A DNA stretch of 49,517 nucleotides from NCBI GenBank assembly GCA_031274035.1, contig JAISQR010000113.1, forward strand, positions 1 to 49,517, in the 5' to 3' direction. The position numbers were made by a program, and so were the translations under genes. The notes under the pieces are model-generated. The model was not told where the DNA came from. It made no database searches and worked only from the letters and a program-made list of their open reading frames with translations. The DNA is from Treponema sp. Lineage in GTDB: Bacteria; Spirochaetota; Spirochaetia; Treponematales; Breznakiellaceae. Positions 32,103-42,628 of the stretch are shown piece after piece. Within the stretch, counting starts at the first letter, position 1. Every line of letters starts with the position of its first letter.

Positions 32103-34504
32103 CGTACCTCAAAGTGAACCGTCCGGCTTTCGAGGCTGTCCGAACGTGCGGACAGCGAGTAAAGTCCTTTCCGTAAAGTCCAGTTTACACGGTACGGCCA
32201 TACAACAGAAGCAGTTTCTTTCCCGTTAAGATACCAGTGTATGGTTTCGGGACGCGCGGCCGATTCAGCGGCAAATTCTATGCTCTGTAAAGCCGCATCG
32301 TAACCAGGCTCAATAATATAAATATCGCCTTCCCTTGGCCTTGAAATGGTAATCTCATTGCCTGCCGTATCTTCCTTGCCGTTTCCCTTCAGCACCAATT
32401 TTCCGCTTTCCTTGAGCCACGCATCGTACTCCGGGGGCAGATTATAGGCAAGAAGTATCTGTTCGCCCGGAATAGCGCGGCCGCCGGGAAGCGCGTTCCC
32501 CAGTCCGGCCTGGGGGGTCCTGCCGGAAACAGTTCTGACCAGGGAGTGAACACCGCAAAGGGGGATGTCCCCGCCTGATCGCAGGCTGACGGTGAGCCTT
32601 CTGGGACAAAAGCTGTGGGGCATACCGCCCGATTCGGCGCAGACCACAACCCGCTGTATACCTTCCGGTTCCTCCAGCGCCCTTAGTGTTCCCTCATACT
32701 CCCTGAGCAGCCTGACCATATTGGCAAAGAGTATACCCGCTCCCGAAGAACCGGATACCTGATTCATGGGCTGAGCTTCAAAATCGCCGCTCCAAACCGC
32801 AACAGTATAATCCCGTGTATAACCCGCCGTCCAGGAATCCCGCCAGTCGCTGGAAGTACCGGTTTTCACCGCAATCGGAAAACCAAAGATCAGCGGAGAA
32901 AAACTTCCAAAGGCTTGAATGCGCATAACCTCATCCTGTAGGATGGATGTAAGCAGCCAGGCTGCCTCTACGCTGAAAACCCGCCGTCCGTTTTCAGCGG
33001 CATAGGCCCCGGCTGGGTTTTCCTGTATAAGGGCGGTTCCCGCGGAAGATTCCCGCATGAACCCGGCCTGTTCCAGAGGTTCCCCGGTAACAGGCGGCAG
33101 GTAGAGGCCGCCCCTCGCAAGGCACGAGTATGCCGCGGCTATTTCCAGCAGGCTCACTTCCCCGTTCCCCAGTACCAGGCCCAAGCCGTAGTAAGCGGCA
33201 TCCCTATCCAGTGAGGAAAAACCAAGATCTTTAAGGCAGTCAAGAAAGTCCTCAAGGCCAAGTTCCCTGACAAGCCGAATAGCGGGTATGTTAAGACTTG
33301 ACGCGAGGGCTTCCTTGGCCAATACCGGGCCCCTGAAACTACGGGAATAATTCCGCGGTATATAGAGCGTTCTATCATTGCTCAGGTATTCGGTCTCTAT
33401 ATCCGCAAGGAGCGAAGCGGGGCTCCAGCCCCGATCAAAGGCCAGGGCATAGGCAAAAGGCTTCAGGGTAGAACCGGGTTGACGCGGGGAAACCGCACCG
33501 TTGACATAGCCCTGTTCATCCGTCTGCCAATCCTTGGAACCGACCATCACCCTGACCGCCGCGTTGCGGTTATCCAGTACGACAATTGCCGCGTTGGTAA
33601 GGCCGTTTTCCCTGAAACGCCGCGCGTGTTCGGCTGCAAGGTTCTCCGCGGCTTCCTGCAATTCCCAGTCCAGGGTGGAGACAAGATCCCCCGCACTCAT
33701 ACGCGCCGCGGTATAATCGGTAAAGTGTCCGGCGCGTATAGGCGTTTCACGCACCCTTTGGGGGAGGGGTTCGGCAAGGGCCCGGCGGTATTCATCCGCG
33801 GAAAGAAGGCCCCGTTTCTTCATACGATCCAGCACCCAGTTGCGGCGCAGCATCGTTTTCAAAGGCTCCGCGGCAGGGTCGTAGAGACCGGGCGACTGTA
33901 TCATCCCGGCAAGGAGCGCCGCTTCCGCGGGCCTCAGCGCAGATGAGGAATGGCCTAAGTACCGGAATGCGGCCGCCTCAAGGCCGGTACAGCCGGGCGC
34001 GGAGGGAACACGGTTAAGGTACTCTTCCAGAATAAAATCTTTGCCCAGGAACTGTTCCAGCCTGAGCGCGTCGAAAGCCTGCCGTATTTTACCGGCGAAG
34101 GTACGCGGCTGCCGGTAAAGTATACGGGCAAGCTGCATGGTGATGGTGGAGGCGCCGGAAACGGTACGGCCCTGCAAGGTATTATCCAGAAGGGCGCGCA
34201 GAGCCGAAACCCAGTTGATCCCGCGGTGATGCCTAAAGGAAGCATCCTCCGCGGTTAAAACCGCCGTGATAAGCCGCGGGGAAACATCTTCCAGCCTGAC
34301 GAGGTTGCACCGTTCCCCCTGGGCGTTCGCCAGTTCCCGCAGTAAGACCCCCTGCCGGTCGTAGATACGCTTTGAAGGGGAACGGCCCGCAATGATCTCG
34401 GCCTTATCTACAGGGCAGAGCAGCACACCGGCCTGCAAGATCAGTACCGGCAGCGCTGGAATAAGAGACCAGAGCAGACCGGGCAAAAAACGCATAGACC
34501 GCAT
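32099..34504 (-). CDS. pbpC: Penicillin-binding protein 1C (bifunctional)
   Basis: Bifunctional peptidoglycan synthase of 801 residues. After an N-terminal membrane anchor (about 8-30), the glycosyltransferase 51 domain has catalytic E86 in EDASFRHHRG and GASTITMQLAR (118-128). The transpeptidase has S345-TLK348, S403-L-N405 and K547-TG. A C-terminal BiPBP_C-like beta domain (about 700-801) completes the PbpC architecture. The A2M gene is seven bases upstream on the same strand; pbpC and yfhM neighbour each other in many bacteria. Its TAG stop is shared with the end of repeat L, but the protein is full length. Confidence 0.95.
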   Translation of the reverse strand: MRSMRFLPGLLWSLIPALPVLILQAGVLLCPVDKAEIIAGRSPSKRIYDRQGVLLRELANAQGERCNLVRLEDVSPRLITAVLTAEDASFRHHRGINWVSALRALLDNTLQGRTVSGASTITMQLARILYRQPRTFAGKIRQAFDALRLEQFLGKDFILEEYLNRVPSAPGCTGLEAAAFRYLGHSSSALRPAEAALLAGMIQSPGLYDPAAEPLKTMLRRNWVLDRMKKRGLLSADEYRRALAEPLPQRVRETPIRAGHFTDYTAARMSAGDLVSTLDWELQEAAENLAAEHARRFRENGLTNAAIVVLDNRNAAVRVMVGSKDWQTDEQGYVNGAVSPRQPGSTLKPFAYALAFDRGWSPASLLADIETEYLSNDRTLYIPRNYSRSFRGPVLAKEALASSLNIPAIRLVRELGLEDFLDCLKDLGFSSLDRDAAYYGLGLVLGNGEVSLLEIAAAYSCLARGGLYLPPVTGEPLEQAGFMRESSAGTALIQENPAGAYAAENGRRVFSVEAAWLLTSILQDEVMRIQAFGSFSPLIFGFPIAVKTGTSSDWRDSWTAGYTRDYTVAVWSGDFEAQPMNQVSGSSGAGILFANMVRLLREYEGTLRALEEPEGIQRVVVCAESGGMPHSFCPRRLTVSLRSGGDIPLCGVHSLVRTVSGRTPQAGLGNALPGGRAIPGEQILLAYNLPPEYDAWLKESGKLVLKGNGKEDTAGNEITISRPREGDIYIIEPGYDAALQSIEFAAESAARPETIHWYLNGKETASVVWPYRVNWTLRKGLYSLSARSDSLESRTVHFEVR

Positions 34505-34510
34505 AGTATT

Positions 34511-37500
34511 CTACCGTATAGTAATGCTTCCGCCTCCGGTAGTCCCCAGGGTATCAGGATCGTACATGGTTTCTGCCAGGCTTATAGGGAGAAAGAAGGT
34601 CCCCGGCGTGGTTGCGCGGACATAGTAGACAAATTCATAACTGCCCGCCGGTAGTTCATCGGCATAGAACGCCGCCCGGTAATCGCGGAAGTCGCGGAAA
34701 TTCGTGAAGGCTCTGGTTCCCGCCGCGGCCGCCGATTCTCCGTCTCCGTTCATACTTTCGGTAGTCAGCAGATTCGTGTTGAGAATCTCAAAGCCTGCCG
34801 GTAAAAGATCATCAAACGCGGCATAGTTGAGCTTGCGTCCTGTCTGTGCGGCGAGCCGTACCCTGACTATGCTGCCCAGCGGTATGACGCTCCCCAAGGC
34901 GCGGCCGTCCAGGGTCTCGAAGGTACGGGTAAAGCGTATACCCTTGTCCTGGGGCGAGAGGAAACGGCTGTCTATAGGCATGTCGTAGGATGCCTTTGCG
35001 GTAAGGTAAACGGTTCCGCCGCCTCTTAAACTGATACCGCGGTTCTGTATGCCTTGCACACGGGAATCCGCCCTTGCGGGCGGAAGCTCGGCCTCGTTTA
35101 TGGTAAGAACCCAGGTCCTGCCGCCTGAAAGGGAAGAAAAAGCTGACGCGGGATAGTTTTTACCGTCTATACTTACCGTAAATGAAGGGGCGGATCTGCC
35201 GGTAAGAGCCGAACCGCTTGTCAGGTGATAGACAGCCATAATCCCGAACACATTCCCCTGGGTAGTTCCCCACAGCCCGTCGCGGCGCTTTTCCATAAGG
35301 CCGCGCAGAAATTTTGCCGTTAGGGGGTTCTGGGGATCGCCTACGGCATAGGCCATAAGCGCGGCCGCGTTTGCCCTGGTCGGCGTATCAAAGGACCAGT
35401 TTCCCCGAGGAGAACCGGGGAAGGCCGCGCTGTCCGCTGTTTCTACCGCGGCCTTCCGTATCTCAGAGAGCACCTCGGAGAGGGGAACGGTTCTGTCCCC
35501 GGCTTCCTTCACCGCTGTCGCAAGGAAGGAAAGACCGAAAGGCGTTAAAAGATTCTTTGAACGCCAGAGATCCTGCATAAGGCTGATCTGGGGGCGGTTC
35601 ATCCTTCCCAGCGTCATGGCGAAAAAGGCAAGCGTATCGGCATCCGCATCGCCTTGGGAGTACATTTCCCGGCGGTAGTTCTTCTTCGCAATGATATCTT
35701 CAAGATATTTTACCATACCGTCCATAAAGTCCTGGGGTATATTCCAGCCGCGCTTCTTTGCCTCAATGAGGGCGGAAAGGCCGAAGGCCGTTCCAAAAGC
35801 ATGGGGGCTCGATTCTCCAGGCCAGAAGGAAAGTCCTCCCGATGATGTGCGGAAGGTCATAAGCCGCTCAATACCGGCATCGGCAAATTTTTTGACGGCA
35901 ATAGGATCCTCAGTAACGCCAATGGCGGGAAGAATATCCGCAAGTACGATGAGGGGGTAGGTCTCGCTTGTTGTTTGCTCAATGCAGCCGTGGGGATACC
36001 TCATAAGGAATTCTACCGAATCTTTCAACTCGCTCAAGGGTGTTTCAGAAACCGTCAGTTCTATGCTCCCCCTGCTTCTTGTACCCGGAAGCGGCAGGAC
36101 AATGTCCCCAGCCCCATTTACAATGATGTTCGCCGTACTGCGCTGCCTGTTCCCCCGTACCCTGACCGGTATGCTGTACTCGGCGTCATCGCGGATATTC
36201 CCCATAGCCGCGCTGAAACGGAACTTTACCTCGGGGAATCCGCTCTGTATACGGCCCTGCCACGAAACCATAACCGAAGAGCCAGCCCCTACTGTTAGGG
36301 CAGGGGCTGGCCGCGGCCGGTCCTCAGTCTGGAAGCCGGTAAACTGGGCGCTTACCGACACGGACGACGCGGTTTCCGTGCCGTTAAAGACCCTCGCCTG
36401 TACGGTTAGTACATCATCCTCGTAGACAAAACGCGGCAAGGCCGGTTCTATCATAAGATCACGGCGGCTTTGCAGGCTGCTCTGACCGGAACCCATCTGG
36501 CCCAGCCGGTTTACCGCCACTATCATGATCCGGTAGGCGGTAAGATTATCCGGCAGGGTAAAGGTAAAGTTCCCCTGACCGTTGCTGTCAACAGGGACGG
36601 CAGGAGCGAAGAACGCGGTACTACGGAAAAGACGGCGCAGCATATCGTCCGACCAGGGCAGCATGGCCGGATCGCCGGAATCGCCGGAGGGGAAGAGCGC
36701 CTCGTAACGGGCGCGGCGGGAGTGGGGCAGGTCCAGCAGATTGGAAGCGTTACGCACGGAAAGCACACGGATGGAATAGGCCGTTTTAATGGGATCGGGC
36801 GTCGCATAGCCTGTCATACCAAGAACGGCCTCGTCTACCACCATAACCGCGGCGCTGGCATCGGTTGGCAGCCCCGCGGGGTTTTTTACCGTAAAGGCAA
36901 CCTTTAGGGTCTGCCCCGGAGAAGCGGTTTTGGGGGCGCTGACGGCAACGGCAAGACGCTGGGCGTCGGGGTCGGCCTCGAAGCGGGCATAGCCTATGCG
37001 GTATGCCGGAGCGCCGGTTTCAAAACCGGTAGCATCCCTGGCATAGTGGACACGGCCGCGCAGGAGTATCACCGAGACAAAGGCATTAGGCGCGTACTCC
37101 GCCTTAACCGGAAAGTTAATCTGGGGCGTATCCCTGTTTATCACAAAGGGATACGTGTCCAGAACGCCGTTTGCTTCAATGGTCAGGAGTCCGCGGGCGC
37201 TTTCAAAGGGGGTCTGTACCACCACCGATGCTTCTTCTCCTATCTTATAGTTCTGCTTGCTTAAAATCAGGTCTATACGTTCACGGTCAAAACGGGGCCA
37301 TGCCGATGTTTCGCCGCCGCTTACAGTAAAGGTAAAATAGCTTGAAGCGCTCCGCCCCTTTGAATCCGTTACCTCAAAACGCAGCCGGTACATACCGGCC
37401 CGCTCGGCTCTGTAACTGTAGTCGCGGGGGGCGGCCCCCGATACGGTATTCCCCAGCAGGCTTGAAGAGATAATCTCACGGTTATAGGTTGCGGTTCTGC

Positions 37501-40222
37501 CTTCATCGTCCAGCATAGTATTCTGGTTGTAGCGCAAGGTTTCAAGGTAAACCGCGGCAGGGCTGTTAGGGACGGGCCTGCCCTGGGTATCGGTAACAAT
37601 GTAGGGGAGTTTAATCGTTTCCCCTCCGCGGTAGATGGTTTTTGCGGGCGGACGTATCCCCGCGTAGAGTTCCGTCCGGTGAATGACGCGCGACATACGG
37701 CCCGCATAGTTCTGCCGGTCATCATCGGTAACCGAAGACTGGACTATATAACGCATAGGGCCCTGTATGCCGGAAAAGGAAGGCCGGAACACAAGGCGCG
37801 CCTTGCCTGCGTTATCCAGAATACCCTCCTCGTCGTGGACTGTTCCCGCGTCAAGGGGATCCGGTTCAGGGCCGAAGACATAACCGGGGAAGGCGGGAGG
37901 CGCAAAGACCTCGCTTTGGCGGTATATGCGCCAGGAGAAGGGCTTACCCGCCATAACCCCTCCGCGCAGGTATTCGGCGGATGTTTCTACCGTTACCGGC
38001 GTATCGATCTTCCACTCGCTGTAGGGGCTGGAGACATTTACCTGAAAGGTGGGGACGCGGTACTCCTCTACACGGAAACTGGTACTGGCGCTGTATATCC
38101 CCAGGTTGAGGGCCGCCGTGTACTCGCCTATATTGGCATCCTGGGGCAGACGGAATTCCCAGGCGGCGCCGCGGTAGGAATCAAGATTCTTTCCCGAATT
38201 ATAGACTTCCCGTCCGCGGCTGTCCCGTATACTAAGGACTATCGGGGTCAGGCCGTTGTATTCGCTTAAATTCCTCAAAAATGTCTTAAAGTAGACCGAT
38301 TCGCCGGGCCGGTAAACGCCGCGTTCGGTAAAGAAACTTGCGGCCAGAGGATTAACCCCCTTTACGGCGCCGGCCAGATTGAACTGCCAGGCGCTTGAAA
38401 GCTCATTGTTCACTATACGGCATACAGATATATCCCTTCCCATCTCCGCCGCAAGGTAGAGCGGTTCTTCAACGCCCCACTCAAAGGCTTTATCGGTTTT
38501 GATAATGCCTATTCCGTCCCTGCCTGTACCGGCTGCTTCGCCCAGCAGGCGTCCTGACGCGGAGTAGAGGCTGAGTTTTGCGCCCTGTACCGGTACGGCA
38601 TTGTAGATCCAGGTAACCCAGCCCAGCACGGCCCCGCCGGAAACCTTAGCGCTAAGCCCCAGATTGGTTGACTGCACAATAATACGGCGGGCAGGTATGT
38701 TTTTTGCTTCGGAACCTCTGCCTCCGGCGCTTATCTCGACCAGCTTGAGGCCCGCTCCGCTTTCTATGCCGAAATCGGCCTGGTATAGGTTGTTCAGGGT
38801 ATTGGGGGACGGACGGATAGTAAGGGGAACGCCCTGTAGGGAACGCTTCCCTAATTCGGGTCTCTTGGCCGCAAGGCTCTGTATATAGGCGGAAACATCC
38901 TCGTAGCGGTAGACGCTCACCGTAATATCCCGGAGATTCCGGTACTTAACGGGGATACGGTTTGTGTCGGCCTCGATAACAAGGCTCTCCCGCGGAAGCT
39001 CGAATATCGGGGGCAGATCCTGGCTGCGGAAGTCGAAGGCCAGAGGCTTGCGGAGCCTGTTCCCCAAAAGATCGGTGAACTCGGGCGCAAGCCGGAGGTA
39101 GTAGGGTTTACCTGTCTCAAAAGACGCCCGTATCACTACGGAAGAGCCGTAGTAGGAGAACTGGAGCGAAGGCGGCTGCGGGCTGATGCTGAAGTTATCT
39201 TCAAATAAAACAGGGTCTATCGAGGAATTAAATTCAATTTCCCATCTGCTTTCAAGCCGCGCGGCCCTGCCGCCGCGGATGCTGTCAATATCATCACTTG
39301 AATAATAAAAACCGGTAAAAACTGAAAAAGCCTGCTCCGCATAACTCTGGGCGCCCGGGGTCATAATCAGGGGATAGCGTATCGTTACACGGGTTCCGTC
39401 GGCAGGCATTTCAGGGAAGCTCAGGGCAAGGATATGGCTTGTGTCATAGCGGCCCTCACGGTCGAAGAAGAGCGATTCCGGCCTGTTAGCCCGTACCGGC
39501 AATTGCCGTCCCCCCGCCGCCGCGCTGACCAGCGAAGATGCCCAGCTTTCCAGGCTCTGATCGTAGAGCAGGTAAAGCGGGCCTTCGCCTATCTGCCCTG
39601 TGCCCGAATTGAGAAAGGCGACAAAACGCGGCTGTCCGGGCGTAACAGGCCGCGATCCTGTCTTACTACCCATCTGGAAATCTTCAACCTCGAAGGACAA
39701 CTCGGCTGAAACCGGCGCCAGTCTCCGGCTGCCCGTCTCTCCCGCAAGCGGTACAGAGCCTGAAACTTTCACGGAGAATACGGTTCCTACGCTCGGCCTT
39801 TCGGCCGGCTTAAACTGAAGCTCGTTTCCCCCAACCCAGGTCCAGGCGCCCGCTACCGTTCTTCTGCCGTAGTCAAATACCACACTATAGGACAGCCGCT
39901 GCGCTGTATTCTGTAAGGCGGTTACGGCAGCCGTATCCACCGGCTTTTCAAAACGTATCCTGATCGGCCCCTCCGGCCGGCTCATAGGGATAATCGCCGT
40001 CCTGAGATACCTCTCCTCCGTGCGCCATTCAGGGGTTTTAGGCGCTTCCTGGTAAAGTATCACCGCCTCCCCCGCCTTGATAGGGGCGTCTCCGCCCGAG
40101 GGTTCATTCTGCGGCCACAGCACCCACGGAAGAAGGAACATAACAAAAAAAACACCGGCATATATACCGCGCCTACAGGCGCGACGCCTACGGGCGCAAA
40201 CATGGAAAAATTCCGTACTCAT
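34511..40222 (-). CDS. Bacterial alpha-2-macroglobulin (YfhM type)
   Basis: Very large exported protein of 1903 residues, a protease trap thought to guard the periplasm after envelope damage. A hydrophobic N-terminal segment (about 20-36) is followed by MG-type beta domains, a bait region, and a thioester motif C1413-I-E-Q in YPHGCIEQTTSE, then the alpha/alpha toroid. No lipobox is visible, so it may be anchored by its N-terminal helix rather than lipid. It forms an operon with pbpC, whose cell-wall role matches the proposed repair function. Confidence 0.93.
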   Translation of the reverse strand: MSTEFFHVCARRRRACRRGIYAGVFFVMFLLPWVLWPQNEPSGGDAPIKAGEAVILYQEAPKTPEWRTEERYLRTAIIPMSRPEGPIRIRFEKPVDTAAVTALQNTAQRLSYSVVFDYGRRTVAGAWTWVGGNELQFKPAERPSVGTVFSVKVSGSVPLAGETGSRRLAPVSAELSFEVEDFQMGSKTGSRPVTPGQPRFVAFLNSGTGQIGEGPLYLLYDQSLESWASSLVSAAAGGRQLPVRANRPESLFFDREGRYDTSHILALSFPEMPADGTRVTIRYPLIMTPGAQSYAEQAFSVFTGFYYSSDDIDSIRGGRAARLESRWEIEFNSSIDPVLFEDNFSISPQPPSLQFSYYGSSVVIRASFETGKPYYLRLAPEFTDLLGNRLRKPLAFDFRSQDLPPIFELPRESLVIEADTNRIPVKYRNLRDITVSVYRYEDVSAYIQSLAAKRPELGKRSLQGVPLTIRPSPNTLNNLYQADFGIESGAGLKLVEISAGGRGSEAKNIPARRIIVQSTNLGLSAKVSGGAVLGWVTWIYNAVPVQGAKLSLYSASGRLLGEAAGTGRDGIGIIKTDKAFEWGVEEPLYLAAEMGRDISVCRIVNNELSSAWQFNLAGAVKGVNPLAASFFTERGVYRPGESVYFKTFLRNLSEYNGLTPIVLSIRDSRGREVYNSGKNLDSYRGAAWEFRLPQDANIGEYTAALNLGIYSASTSFRVEEYRVPTFQVNVSSPYSEWKIDTPVTVETSAEYLRGGVMAGKPFSWRIYRQSEVFAPPAFPGYVFGPEPDPLDAGTVHDEEGILDNAGKARLVFRPSFSGIQGPMRYIVQSSVTDDDRQNYAGRMSRVIHRTELYAGIRPPAKTIYRGGETIKLPYIVTDTQGRPVPNSPAAVYLETLRYNQNTMLDDEGRTATYNREIISSSLLGNTVSGAAPRDYSYRAERAGMYRLRFEVTDSKGRSASSYFTFTVSGGETSAWPRFDRERIDLILSKQNYKIGEEASVVVQTPFESARGLLTIEANGVLDTYPFVINRDTPQINFPVKAEYAPNAFVSVILLRGRVHYARDATGFETGAPAYRIGYARFEADPDAQRLAVAVSAPKTASPGQTLKVAFTVKNPAGLPTDASAAVMVVDEAVLGMTGYATPDPIKTAYSIRVLSVRNASNLLDLPHSRRARYEALFPSGDSGDPAMLPWSDDMLRRLFRSTAFFAPAVPVDSNGQGNFTFTLPDNLTAYRIMIVAVNRLGQMGSGQSSLQSRRDLMIEPALPRFVYEDDVLTVQARVFNGTETASSVSVSAQFTGFQTEDRPRPAPALTVGAGSSVMVSWQGRIQSGFPEVKFRFSAAMGNIRDDAEYSIPVRVRGNRQRSTANIIVNGAGDIVLPLPGTRSRGSIELTVSETPLSELKDSVEFLMRYPHGCIEQTTSETYPLIVLADILPAIGVTEDPIAVKKFADAGIERLMTFRTSSGGLSFWPGESSPHAFGTAFGLSALIEAKKRGWNIPQDFMDGMVKYLEDIIAKKNYRREMYSQGDADADTLAFFAMTLGRMNRPQISLMQDLWRSKNLLTPFGLSFLATAVKEAGDRTVPLSEVLSEIRKAAVETADSAAFPGSPRGNWSFDTPTRANAAALMAYAVGDPQNPLTAKFLRGLMEKRRDGLWGTTQGNVFGIMAVYHLTSGSALTGRSAPSFTVSIDGKNYPASAFSSLSGGRTWVLTINEAELPPARADSRVQGIQNRGISLRGGGTVYLTAKASYDMPIDSRFLSPQDKGIRFTRTFETLDGRALGSVIPLGSIVRVRLAAQTGRKLNYAAFDDLLPAGFEILNTNLLTTESMNGDGESAAAAGTRAFTNFRDFRDYRAAFYADELPAGSYEFVYYVRATTPGTFFLPISLAETMYDPDTLGTTGGGSITIR

Positions 40223-40229
40223 AATGAAG

Positions 40230-40258
40230 ATTTTACTAGATTTTCTTTAGATGTTAAA
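40230..40258 (-). promoter_or_regulatory. Promoter of the A2M-pbpC operon (apparently leaderless)
   Basis: On the minus strand TTTAAC (40258-40253), 17 bases, TAAAAT (40235-40230); the ATG (40222) is seven bases beyond. The -35 box is weak. No ribosome binding site is visible. Confidence 0.4.
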
Positions 40259-40287
40259 GCGTTTATAAAGAATTTGGTAACTATTCA

Positions 40288-40400
40288 GAGCCTTGCCCAA
40301 AACTTTAGTTTTTGGGCAATCCTCTTCAGATATGTGCGATTTTTTACCCTGCAAACCGCGTAAGGAGGCCGGATAATCGGGATTTTTGTGTATTTTCATG
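40288..40400 (+). repeat. Decayed CTAG-family repeat (copy N)
   Basis: Contains a hairpin TTGCCCAAAA...TTTTGGGCAA (40288-40319) and then CTGCAAACCGCGTAAGGAGGC, GATAATCGGGATTTTTG and TTTTCATGC, in family order but with no intact stem or CTAG end. The rest of the 40223-40476 gap shows no gene. Confidence 0.4.
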
Positions 40401-40476
40401 CGGAATACCGGCTCCCCGGTATCGATCCCCGCCTAACTTGATCTTTCCGCCGAATTTACGGCTTATATCGATCTGC

Positions 40477-42372
40477 TCAGATACTTTTCAGACCTATTTT
40501 CAGTCTGAATTCCGTTTTCCAAATTTCCCCCGGCTGTAAGTCTATTAGCATCACCGGCATAATACAGGTCGATTGATACTCGTCCGTGTTTTCCCCGGTC
40601 CTCACCGAATATATCCAGGCGTCAAAGGGCCTGTCAGCGGCGAGCCTTATGCTTACCTCGTTCTTTATATCCTGGAATTCCACTACGCTGTTCCCCCCAA
40701 ATACCCCCGCGGGGGAAATTTCTTCACGGGAATCTCCCCGTATACAGAAAACTTTGAGGAATGCCTTGCTATCGTCTGGAAAGGACAGATCGATACTCGG
40801 CATAAATTTGAAACGCTCAGGTCTGCTATGCCTATTGCTCAGTCTATAAGCTACCGCAAGCGAATCCTTTTCAAGAGAAAAAGTCTTTTCTATCTCAATT
40901 GCCTCGAATGCTTTCTCCCCTTCAACGGAGAGGCTGCCAAGGATCCGTGCAGGCAGCGTAAAACTTGCCTTTTCCCGATTCCCTGATATTTCGCAGCTTT
41001 CGTAGTATTCATCACCGCAGAAACGGAAGCCCCGGAATTCACCATGTAGAATATGCTCAAGGGCGGCTTCGGGATGCGCAAGAATATCGGCAAACGCGCA
41101 ACGCTTGTTCTTTCTACCGCGCTCTTCGGCTTTTTGCCCCGTGTAGGTGTCAAGATAATTCCAATTCCGCGGAAGATAGTCAAGCTCGAAGATACTTGCC
41201 CCCGCCGCGTCTATGTAACAGTTTATAAACTCATCCTGGAAGATATATGCGGTACGGCCGTCCATGTTGAAATCAAAGGCTGAAAGCGATGGGATAAAAG
41301 CGGTTTCCCTGCTTATCTTTTCAGCTTCGAGCAACGCGCGGTACACAGCCTTCCTCTTGGTCTGGAATCCGATAAGCGGCGCGTTTTGGGAACCAGGATA
41401 AAACATATCACAGCCCTGAGCTTTCCAGAGTTCCCCGCGGGCGGTGTTCTTCCGTGCCTTATCCCCGCGAAGCTGGTTGATCAATATATGCGTAAACATC
41501 ATTTTGGCGTAAATACCGTTTGCTTCAGGACAATCGGTGAGGAATTTTCTGGGCAGGAAGGTCTCCCCCCCCGTCCATTCAATAAAACTAGGAAAGTAAC
41601 ACTTTTCAAAGCCCTTTAACTGACGGAAAACCCTTCCCGGCGTGATGAATTCTATCCTGGGGTCCGACGCGGAGAGGGCCTCAAAAAAATCGTGGTAGAA
41701 AAGTTCGTTCGTATTCCTGTCGAAAAATTTATCGGTAAAGATAGTGAATACCTTTTCCTGTTCCGGCATACTATCCTCCAGGAGCTTTGCCAGAACATTT
41801 GAGGGATTTCTTACGCTTATTGTTCTACCCAACTCCGAATACACCGGGAATACCGTGATGATCTTCCCCTGATCCTCGGTAATGCAGGGGCTGTAATACG
41901 GGCTCTTGCCCTGAACATGGGTAAAAATGGTTTCGTTCAGGAATGTATAACTCATACCGCAGGCATGAAGAGGGCTGGTCAGGTTCTGTTCCCAGGCATT
42001 ATAGGGCAGCAGGCAGCCTTGGGGCCGCTTTCCAAAGGTCTTACGGAGATAGGTGGTCATCATCTCAATCTGACCAAGTTTATCGGTGAGCGGTATAAGG
42101 GGTAACAACGGCTCATAGAATCCGCCGCCCAGAAATTCCACCTGCTTCCGGCTGACCAGATTCTTGAGCAGCAAGATAAGTTCAGGGTGCCGCCGCTCAA
42201 TCCACTGCAATAGAACACCGGAATAGTGCAGGACAAAATTCACGCGGGGAAATTTGTAGAGGGTTGTAATAAACGGCTTCAATTCCCGCCGGTAGAGTTC
42301 TTCAAATTCATCGGCAGAAGAACCATACGGGAGATGTTTATGAGAACCTAAAAATAAACTTATTTTCCCCAT
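40477..42372 (-). CDS. GH57-like glucanotransferase/amylase homologue with altered active site
   Basis: Protein of 631 residues colinear with GH57 4-alpha-glucanotransferases. HKHLPYG (11-17) matches the HxHxP motif and EFLGGGFYEP (79-88) is intact. The third motif, where the nucleophile Glu sits (usually WLTERVWQ), reads LLPYNAWEQ with Tyr124 at the Glu position. The acid/base Asp may be D214 (IFTDKFF), but the QCNDxYWHG motif reads QGCDMFYPGS. A C-terminal beta-sandwich domain (about 390-631) is present. The MGKISLFLGSHKH start matches homologues; the frame extends to 42438 but a strong hairpin covers that part. It may be non-catalytic or have a changed reaction. Confidence 0.8.
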   Translation of the reverse strand: MGKISLFLGSHKHLPYGSSADEFEELYRRELKPFITTLYKFPRVNFVLHYSGVLLQWIERRHPELILLLKNLVSRKQVEFLGGGFYEPLLPLIPLTDKLGQIEMMTTYLRKTFGKRPQGCLLPYNAWEQNLTSPLHACGMSYTFLNETIFTHVQGKSPYYSPCITEDQGKIITVFPVYSELGRTISVRNPSNVLAKLLEDSMPEQEKVFTIFTDKFFDRNTNELFYHDFFEALSASDPRIEFITPGRVFRQLKGFEKCYFPSFIEWTGGETFLPRKFLTDCPEANGIYAKMMFTHILINQLRGDKARKNTARGELWKAQGCDMFYPGSQNAPLIGFQTKRKAVYRALLEAEKISRETAFIPSLSAFDFNMDGRTAYIFQDEFINCYIDAAGASIFELDYLPRNWNYLDTYTGQKAEERGRKNKRCAFADILAHPEAALEHILHGEFRGFRFCGDEYYESCEISGNREKASFTLPARILGSLSVEGEKAFEAIEIEKTFSLEKDSLAVAYRLSNRHSRPERFKFMPSIDLSFPDDSKAFLKVFCIRGDSREEISPAGVFGGNSVVEFQDIKNEVSIRLAADRPFDAWIYSVRTGENTDEYQSTCIMPVMLIDLQPGEIWKTEFRLKIGLKSI

Positions 42373-42427
42373 ATAACTGAGGCGCTTGCAAAATATCAGA
42401 TTCCGCAAACGCAACCTTAAATTTAAG

Positions 42428-42452
42428 GGCGAAAGCACTTACCGCTTTCGCC
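42428..42452. other. Hairpin upstream of the GH57-like gene
   Basis: GGCGAAAGC, seven-base loop, GCTTTCGCC: a perfect 9-bp stem 56-80 bases before the chosen start codon, in the probable leader. No T-run follows on either strand, so it does not look like a terminator. A second weaker stem GGTAAAGG/CCTTTACC lies at 42592-42624. Confidence 0.5.
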
Positions 42453-42628
42453 AAGAACCGCCGCATAATTAACCGAATTACACTGCGGTCCAACTCATTA
42501 ACGCAAATTCACCAAACAGAAAGAAATTTAACCGCATCCGGCCAAAGGATCGAAACATGTTGACGCAGAGAATCCGGCAGGATGCAGACAGGGTAAAGGC
42601 TGTTATGATGGATAAACCTTTACCGGGA

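Noticed and set aside
42428-42452. Riboswitch or attenuator before the GH57-like gene
   Set aside because: Only a simple 9-bp hairpin is visible, with no T-run and no recognisable ligand-binding core.
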